A stretch of DNA of 64,000 nucleotides from Phenylobacterium sp. (GTDB lineage: Bacteria > Pseudomonadota > Alphaproteobacteria > Caulobacterales > Caulobacteraceae), in NCBI RefSeq assembly GCF_030679875.1, contig NZ_JAUXSP010000019.1, positions 415,659-479,658 of the forward strand, written 5' to 3'. The notes beneath the pieces were generated by a model. It searched no databases, had not been told where the DNA came from, and saw nothing but the letters and a program-made list of their open reading frames with translations. The stretch's first letter is position 1, and the number at the start of each line of letters is the position of its first letter. Positions 53,320-59,698 of this stretch are shown in pieces. A program made the position numbers and the translations under genes.

Positions 53320-54245
53320 GCGCCCCCCCTCGCGGATTCGCCGTTAATCATAGCCAGAAACGCACGCGACAGTCTCGCTATGGCTTGCATCTTTTGCGTC
53401 CAGGGCAGGCGCAGGGGCGGCATGTCGGTCTTGTTGACGTCGACGATGTAGAGCCGGCCGTCCGCCGAATCCCTGAGAATATCCAGTCCGCCCCAGTCGA
53501 GCCGCATGGCCGCGCAGAACCTTTCGATGACCGCCAGTTCCTCCGGCGAGAAGATGTCCCCGGGCCGATGCAGCGACACGGAGGAATTGTAGTTGGCGAA
53601 TCTGTCCCGGACAGGGCGGCGCTTGATGAACACCATCACCGGTGTCCCGCCGACGCAGGGCGTGCGCAGATCGACCACATGGCCGCCATCGACGGTGTCG
53701 ATCACCCGCTGGTAGACCCGGCCCGGCGCGGCGGGGCAGGGCCCCTGGACGATGCGGCCGTCGTGGGCGCCGTTGCCCTCGCCCTTCTCGACCACCGGCC
53801 CGGTCCAGGTCATCGGGTTAACGGTGAGGGGATAGCCGAACACAGCTTCGAACACCCTGGCCACATGGCTCTTGGAGACGTCGGTGCAGTCGAAGTTGAA
53901 CCGCTGCGGCACGTCGCAGGCAGGCGGGCGGCCGACAGTGGAATCCTCGAAATAGACGGCGGCCTGGGCGTCGCCGGGCGAGCGGGCGATGCGGACCCCG
54001 CCCCAGAAGACCGCCAGCCCGAGCAGGTACCAGGGGCGAGGGGCGTTTGGCGTGAACCAGACTTTCGGACCGGGGCGCGTGAGGCGGGTCCACAGCCCCA
54101 TCAGCCGCACCGGCACGTAGTAGCCGAGCCAAAGTCGAATGTCGGTGAACAGGGCGCGGTCGAGCGCCAGGTCGGCGCCCGTGGCGCGAACCTTCACCCG
54201 TCCACCCTCGACGTGGAAATCGGACGACCATAGCGTCCCGCTCAT
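53316..54245 (-). CDS. ATP-grasp-like protein of unknown function
   Basis: VFGYPLTVNPMTWTGPVVEKGEGNGAHDGRIV and C-terminal LDWGGLDILRDSADGRLYIVDVNKTDMPP; ATGA overlap with the following MBL gene. Confidence 0.65.
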   Translation of the reverse strand: MSGTLWSSDFHVEGGRVKVRATGADLALDRALFTDIRLWLGYYVPVRLMGLWTRLTRPGPKVWFTPNAPRPWYLLGLAVFWGGVRIARSPGDAQAAVYFEDSTVGRPPACDVPQRFNFDCTDVSKSHVARVFEAVFGYPLTVNPMTWTGPVVEKGEGNGAHDGRIVQGPCPAAPGRVYQRVIDTVDGGHVVDLRTPCVGGTPVMVFIKRRPVRDRFANYNSSVSLHRPGDIFSPEELAVIERFCAAMRLDWGGLDILRDSADGRLYIVDVNKTDMPPLRLPWTQKMQAIARLSRAFLAMINGESARGGA

Positions 54246-54407
54246 ACAAACCTCTCGCCGCCCCCGCGGCCGTCTCGACGCGTCTAACTAGTGTAATTTC
54301 GATCACAGACAAACGACCAGTCCGTGACAGCGCCGTGACCGCGCGACCGTCCGTCGCGGCGCCCGTCTTGCGCTGGATCCCGCGTGACAGGACGGCAGGA
54401 GGCCGAA

Positions 54408-54560
54408 ATGGCTGCGGACGCGGCGATCTTTGTATCAAAACGGCTCCAGAGGGCGGCGTTCGCCTTCCTCTGTCTCGTCGCGGCCCAACTGGTCCTGGCC
54501 AGCTGCGAGCCCGAACCGGTCGCCATGGGCGCGGCCAGGGTGACGCTGGGGGGATTCTAG
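54408..54560 (+). CDS. Candidate 50-aa small lipoprotein
   Basis: Below track cutoff; AGGAGG 6 nt before ATG; MAADAAIFVSKRLQRAAFAFLCLVAAQLVLASCEPEPVAMGAARVTLGGF* with LASC lipobox. Confidence 0.5.
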   Translation: MAADAAIFVSKRLQRAAFAFLCLVAAQLVLASCEPEPVAMGAARVTLGGF

Positions 54561-54563
54561 CGC

Positions 54564-54650
54564 GGGGACATGTACCGCCTTCGGTACGTGTCCCCTTTGT
54601 CCGGCTGTTCAGCACGCTGTTTGGGGACACGCACTGAAGTGCATGTCCCC
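54564..54650. repeat. Pair of inverted REP-like palindromes (BIME-like)
   Basis: GGGGACATGTACCGCCTTCGGTACGTGTCCCC (54564-54595) and GGGGACACGCACTGAAGTGCATGTCCCC (54623-54650). Confidence 0.8.
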
Positions 54651-54655
54651 GAGGC

Positions 54656-55063
54656 CTACCCCAGCACCCCCGACAGGTCATACCCGGCGCCGCGCCCCAG
54701 CGCGGCCAGCTCGCTGCGTGACCGCACCCCCGACAGGGCCTGGCCGAGCGACCAGGTCACGATCGAGCGCGTCCCTGACCGGCAGAAGGCCAGCACAGGC
54801 CCGTCCGCGTCCTCGATGGCCACGCGGTTGGCGGTGACCTGGTCCTCGTTCGGCGAACTCACCACCGGGATGTGCACATAGTCCATCCCCGCCGCCCGCG
54901 CGGCGGCCTCCATCTCCGCGCTGGTCGGCTGGCCCTCGACCTCGCCGTCGGGGCGGTTGTTGATCACCAGGGTGAAGCCCTGGGCGGCCGCGGCGGCCAT
55001 GTCGGCGGGCTCGATCTGCGGGCTGACGGAGAAGTCCTCGGTCACGCGCCTGAATTCGGTCAT
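54656..55063 (-). CDS. TIGR01244-type phosphatase/DUF442 sulfur-transferase-like protein
   Basis: EFRRVTEDFSVSPQIEPADMAAAAAQGFTLVINNRPDGE...GPVLAFCRSGTRSIVTWSL. Confidence 0.9.
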   Translation of the reverse strand: MTEFRRVTEDFSVSPQIEPADMAAAAAQGFTLVINNRPDGEVEGQPTSAEMEAAARAAGMDYVHIPVVSSPNEDQVTANRVAIEDADGPVLAFCRSGTRSIVTWSLGQALSGVRSRSELAALGRGAGYDLSGVLG

Positions 55064-55160
55064 CTCTGGTTCATCCGGGGTGGGGTTTCGTTGACATCAT
55101 CCAAGGTGGATGGAAGTTTCGCAACGCCTTTGCGGACCTGCCCGCGCGAGTGAGCCGACG

Positions 55161-56084
55161 ATGCTGCGTCTTTTGTTCCGCCGTCTGCTCGTGGCCATCC
55201 CGACGCTGTTCCTCGTCATCACCATCGCCTTCTTCATGATGCGCGCGGCGCCGGGCAGTCCGTTCGTCAACGAACGCCAGCTGTCGCCCGAGGTCGAGAA
55301 AGCCGTGATGGCCGAGTTCGGCATGGATAGGCCGCTGGTCGAGCAGTACGTCAACTACCTCAAGGGCGTGGCGGTCGGCGACTTCGGCCCGTCGCTGAAG
55401 TACCGCGGCCGGACGGTCGTCGACATCCTCAAGGAAAACTACAAGGTCAGTCTGAAGCTGGGCCTGTCCTCGATCCTGCTGGCCGCCCTGATCGGGGTCA
55501 GTCTCGGGATCATCGCGGCGCTCAGACAAAACAGGATGGCCGACTACCTGACCATGGCGGTGGCCATCCTGGGGGTCTGTATTCCCACCTTCGTCACCGC
55601 GCCGCTGCTGGTGCTGGCCTTCGCCTCCAGGCTGGGCTGGCTGCCCACCGCGGGCTGGAACGATGGGGCGTTGCTCAACATGGTCCTGCCGGTGACGGTG
55701 CTGGCCCTGCCGCAGATCGCCATTATCTCGCGCCTGACCCGGGCGGGGATGATTGAGGTGCTGCGCTCCAACTACATCCGCACCGCCCGGGCCAAGGGCC
55801 TGCCCGAGAGCCTGATCGTCCGCAAACACGCCCTGAGGGCGGCCATCCTGCCGCTGGTCAGCTATCTGGGCCCGGCCTGCGCCGGCCTGCTGACCGGCTC
55901 GCTGGTGGTCGAGAAGATCTTCAACCTGCCGGGCCTGGGGAAGTTCTTCGTCATGAGCGCGCTGCAGCGGGACTACACCGTGGTGATGGGCATGGTTATC
56001 GTCTACGCCCTGCTGATCCTGGCGCTGAATCTGATCGCCGACATGCTCTATGCGGCGCTTGATCCCCGGGTGAGGCTGTCGTGA
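55161..56084 (+). CDS. Oligopeptide/dipeptide ABC transporter permease (OppB/DppB-like)
   Basis: MLRLLFRRLLVAIPTLFLVITIAFFMMRAAPGSPF, EVLRSNYIRTARAKGLPESLIVRKHALRAAILP (EAA loop). Confidence 0.92.
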   Translation: MLRLLFRRLLVAIPTLFLVITIAFFMMRAAPGSPFVNERQLSPEVEKAVMAEFGMDRPLVEQYVNYLKGVAVGDFGPSLKYRGRTVVDILKENYKVSLKLGLSSILLAALIGVSLGIIAALRQNRMADYLTMAVAILGVCIPTFVTAPLLVLAFASRLGWLPTAGWNDGALLNMVLPVTVLALPQIAIISRLTRAGMIEVLRSNYIRTARAKGLPESLIVRKHALRAAILPLVSYLGPACAGLLTGSLVVEKIFNLPGLGKFFVMSALQRDYTVVMGMVIVYALLILALNLIADMLYAALDPRVRLS

Positions 56085-56989
56085 GCGCCGCCGACATGAT
56101 CCCTGGTTCGCCCTCGCGGCGCGCGCTGATCGAGAACGCGGTCAAGGGCCGGTCCCTGTGGGACGACGCCCGCCGTCGCCTGCTGCGCAACAAGGCCGCC
56201 GTCACCGGCATGATCGTGCTGGCGCTGATGGTGGCGCTGGCGATCGTCGGGCCGTTCTTCGTCTCGTTCAACTACGACACGGTGACCAAGACCGACGTCT
56301 GGATGAAGCCCCTGACCGGCGGCCATCTGCTGGGCGCCGACTCCCTGGGCCGCGACCTGCTGGCGCGGCTGCTGGCGGGGCTGGGCGTGTCGCTGGCCAT
56401 CGGGGTGGTGGCCACCAGCGTCTCGCTGGTCATCGGCGTCGCCTGGGGCGCCGTCGCCGGCTATGTCGGCGGCCGGATCGACGAGATCATGATGCGGATC
56501 GTCGACACCCTCTATTCCCTGCCGTTCATCTTCTTCGTCATCCTGCTGATGGTGACGTTCGGGCGGAACATCTTCCTGATCTTCCTGGCCATCGGGGCGG
56601 TCGAGTGGCTGACGATGTCGCGCATCGTGCGCGGCCAGACCCTGTCGCTGAAGAGCAAGGAATTCATCGAGGCGGCGCGCGCCGCGGGCCTGTCTTCAGG
56701 CCAGATCATCTTCCGCCACATCGTGCCCAACCTGCTGGGCCCGGTGGTGGTCTATGTGACCCTGACCATCCCCGCTGTGATCATCGCCGAGAGCTTCCTG
56801 TCGTTCCTCGGCCTGGGGGTCCAGCCGCCGATGGCGTCGCTGGGCACCCTGATCGCCATCGGCGCGCAGGACATGGAGCTGGCGCCCTGGCTGCTGGTCT
56901 TCCCGTCGGTGACCATGGTCGTGACCCTGATGGCCTTCAACTTCATCGGCGACGGGCTTCGTGACGCGCTCGATCCAAAGGATCGATAG
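56081..56989 (+). CDS. Oligopeptide/dipeptide ABC transporter permease (OppC/DppC-like)
   Basis: HLLGADSLGRDLLARLLAGLGVSLAIGVVA, EFIEAARAAGLSSGQIIFRHIVPNLLGPVVVY; GTGA overlap with preceding gene. Confidence 0.92.
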   Translation: MSAADMIPGSPSRRALIENAVKGRSLWDDARRRLLRNKAAVTGMIVLALMVALAIVGPFFVSFNYDTVTKTDVWMKPLTGGHLLGADSLGRDLLARLLAGLGVSLAIGVVATSVSLVIGVAWGAVAGYVGGRIDEIMMRIVDTLYSLPFIFFVILLMVTFGRNIFLIFLAIGAVEWLTMSRIVRGQTLSLKSKEFIEAARAAGLSSGQIIFRHIVPNLLGPVVVYVTLTIPAVIIAESFLSFLGLGVQPPMASLGTLIAIGAQDMELAPWLLVFPSVTMVVTLMAFNFIGDGLRDALDPKDR

Positions 56990-57032
56990 TGTCCGGGTGT
57001 TCTCAGGCAGGACGGGCGCGGTCGCCGACCGG

Positions 57033-57150
57033 GTTCCTCCCCCCAGGGGGAGGTGGCCCGGCGAAGCCGGGACGGAGGGGGGCATGTGATGTGGCCAACG
57101 CCCCCCTCAGTCAGCCCGGCGGGCTGACAGCTCCCCCGGGGGGGAGCGAC
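57033..57150. repeat. Inverted pair of GC-rich palindromic units
   Basis: GGGTTCCTCCCCCCAGGGGGAGGTGGCCCGGCGAAGCCGGGACGGAGGGGGG and, inverted, GCCCCCCTCAGTCAGCCCGGCGGGCTGACAGCTCCCCCGGGGGGGAGCGACC. Confidence 0.75.
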
Positions 57151-57192
57151 CAAGCCCGCGTCTTGCTTGAACGACGGGGCGTCCAAACCGAC

Positions 57193-57741
57193 CTAGTTGT
57201 CGCGATGAACCCGGATCTGCATCTGGCCGTCGACCTTCATGAAGAAGCTGCCCATGGTCGCGGTGCGGATTTCCACGGTCGAGCCGTGCTTCGGATCCTT
57301 GAACATCCGCTTGGTGTCGATCTGCCGCCAGACGGCCCCGTCGGTCAGCTTGATGACCCACTTGCCGTCGGCGCCCATGCGCGCCGAATCGACCGTGGCG
57401 GTGAGGCGATCCATCTCCTCGGGCTTCTCGCCGGCGGTCATGAAGGCCGGCATCCTGAAGTCAAAACCGAAGGCCGCCCGGCGCGCTTCCCGCACCTGGG
57501 CCCGGTCGACCACCACGACGTCGCCGGCCTTTTCGGCCGCGTCCAGCGTCGCCGTCGCCGCGTCGTAACAGGCCAGGCGTTCGGTCGGATCGGGCAGTTT
57601 GCGGCAGTCGACCACGGCCTGCAGCGGGGCGGCGCGGCCGGGGATTCCCTCGGCCGCGAGGGCCGGGCTCCCCAGCACGAGCACCGCCGCTCCCGCGGCC
57701 AGGACGATGCCGGATCTATGGCGCAAGGCGAGCGATGACAT
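57193..57741 (-). CDS. Secreted hypothetical protein with CRKLPDPTERLACYDA motif
   Basis: Signal peptide; CRKLPDPTERLACYDAATATLDAAEKAGD; start at 57741. Confidence 0.7.
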   Translation of the reverse strand: MSSLALRHRSGIVLAAGAAVLVLGSPALAAEGIPGRAAPLQAVVDCRKLPDPTERLACYDAATATLDAAEKAGDVVVVDRAQVREARRAAFGFDFRMPAFMTAGEKPEEMDRLTATVDSARMGADGKWVIKLTDGAVWRQIDTKRMFKDPKHGSTVEIRTATMGSFFMKVDGQMQIRVHRDN

Positions 57742-57787
57742 GGACGACTCCCGAAATTCTTCTGCCGCCATTGAAAGGCCGGGCCGC

Positions 57788-59404
57788 GTGATCCGCAATC
57801 TCTTCCTCGCGGCCCTGGCCGTCGCGGGCCTGGCGTCCTGTGGACCCTCGGGTCCGAACCGGCCGCCGTGCCCGGCGGGCAAGGTCTGTCTGCACTACGG
57901 CAATACGTCCGATCCGGCGACCCTTGACCCGCACCTGTCCACCGGCACCTGGGAGGATCGGATCCAGAGCGACATGCTGATCGGCCTGAGCCAGTCGGGC
58001 CCGGACGGCAAGCCGATTCCCGGCATGGCCGAGCGCTGGGAGATCAGTCCCGACGGCCTGACCTGGACCTTCCATCTGCGCCAGGCCCTGTGGTCGGACG
58101 GCGTTCCGGTGACCGCCGACGACTTCGTCTTCTCGTTCCGCCGGCTGCTCGATCCCAAAACGGGGTCTGAATACGCCTCGGTCTTCTATCTGGTGAAGGG
58201 CGCCCAGGCGGTGAACGAGGGGACGGCCCCGCTCGAGACGCTCGGCGTCACGGCGCTGGACGCCAGGACCCTGCGGGTCGAGCTGAACCATCCCGCGCCC
58301 TACCTGATCGAGCTGGCCAAGCACCACACCATGTATCCCCTGCCCAAACATGTGGTCGAGCGGTGGGGCAGGGACTGGATCAAGCCGGAGCACTTCGTCG
58401 GCAACGGCCCCTATGTGCTCGTCGCCTCCAGGCTCGGCGACTATGTGAAGGTGGTGAAGAACCCGCGCTTCTACGAGGCGGAGACCGTCTGTATCGACGA
58501 GGTCTACTACTACCCGACCACCGATGCGATTTCCGCCGAGCGGCGGGTGTTTCGCGGCGAGCTGGACATCAACACCGACATCCAGTCGAACCGCATCGCC
58601 TACCTGCGCGAACGCAAGCCGGAGTATGTGCGGACCAACGTCTGGCTGGGCGTCGCCTATGTGGCCTTCAACACCAATTCCAAGGCCGGCTTCCCCGCGT
58701 TCAGGGACCGGCGGGTGCGCCAGGCCCTGGCCATGTCCATCGACCGCGAGTTCATCGCGGGCAAGCTTCTGCGCGGCGGGCAGCTGCCGGCCAACACCTT
58801 CGTTCCGCCCGGCGTCGCCAACTATGCCGGCGCGGAGCCGCCCTTCTGGGCCGCCTGGCCGCTGGCGAAACGGCAGGCCCAGGCCCGCAGGCTGCTGGCC
58901 GAGGCGGGTTTTGGCCCGGGGCGCCCGCTGAAGTTCGAGATCAAGCACCGCAACACGCCCGATCCCATGCTGTTCATGTCGGCGATCCAGGCCGACTGGA
59001 AGGAGATCGGGGTGCAGGTCACCCTGGCCCAGCAGGAGGGCCAGATCGCCTACGCCGACTATCGCGCCCGGGCCTTCCAGGTGGCCGACGCGGCCTGGAT
59101 CGCCGACTACAACGACCCGACCAGCTTCCTCGACCTGCAGCGCTCGTTCTACGGGCCACAGAACTATGGCGACTACAACAATCCCGAATACGACCGTCTG
59201 ATGGCCCTGGCCGACCAGGAGCCGGACGCGGCCAGACGCGCCGCCTACATCGCGAAGGCCGAGCACATGATGCTTGAGGACGCCCCGGTGGCCCCGGTCT
59301 ACTTCTATGTGAACAAGAACCTGGTCAGTCCGGGAATCACCGGCTGGGTGGACAACCTGCTGGATCATCATCGCACCCGCTGGCTCTGCACGAAGCCTCA
59401 CTGA
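57788..59404 (+). CDS. Peptide ABC transporter substrate-binding lipoprotein (OppA-like)
   Basis: VIRNLFLAALAVAGLASC lipobox; LHYGNTSDPATLDPHLSTGTWEDRIQSDMLIGL (SBP family 5). Alternative ATG at 57740 overlaps the divergent start. Confidence 0.9.
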   Translation: MIRNLFLAALAVAGLASCGPSGPNRPPCPAGKVCLHYGNTSDPATLDPHLSTGTWEDRIQSDMLIGLSQSGPDGKPIPGMAERWEISPDGLTWTFHLRQALWSDGVPVTADDFVFSFRRLLDPKTGSEYASVFYLVKGAQAVNEGTAPLETLGVTALDARTLRVELNHPAPYLIELAKHHTMYPLPKHVVERWGRDWIKPEHFVGNGPYVLVASRLGDYVKVVKNPRFYEAETVCIDEVYYYPTTDAISAERRVFRGELDINTDIQSNRIAYLRERKPEYVRTNVWLGVAYVAFNTNSKAGFPAFRDRRVRQALAMSIDREFIAGKLLRGGQLPANTFVPPGVANYAGAEPPFWAAWPLAKRQAQARRLLAEAGFGPGRPLKFEIKHRNTPDPMLFMSAIQADWKEIGVQVTLAQQEGQIAYADYRARAFQVADAAWIADYNDPTSFLDLQRSFYGPQNYGDYNNPEYDRLMALADQEPDAARRAAYIAKAEHMMLEDAPVAPVYFYVNKNLVSPGITGWVDNLLDHHRTRWLCTKPH

Positions 59405-59698
59405 CGGGGGAGAGCGATTCGCCCACGGAGGGATTTGCGGGTCGGTTCTCGCCGCAGGGGGGTGTCAAGCGATGAATCTCCGCCCCACCAAGGCCTTGAG
59501 GCCGCCTTGCTGTTGCCAAAGTGCGACAATGCGGCGCCCGTAACGTGACGGTCCTGTAATGGTCGTTGACCGCACTTTGAGTGGAGAGCAAGGATCGCTG
59601 CTAACCGGTCGCCTCGTGCGTCCGGATGCCTATTCGTCCAGATTTTAGAGGGGGCGCGTTACCGGAAATCCGGGTCGCGCTGAACCGGAGGGAATAAG

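Noticed and set aside
54561-54655. Possible CRISPR-like repeat
   Set aside because: Only two inverted palindromes with different loops and no regularly spaced direct repeats; REP pair fits better.
57716-59401. 561-aa minus-strand ORF
   Set aside because: Antisense to the OppA-like gene.
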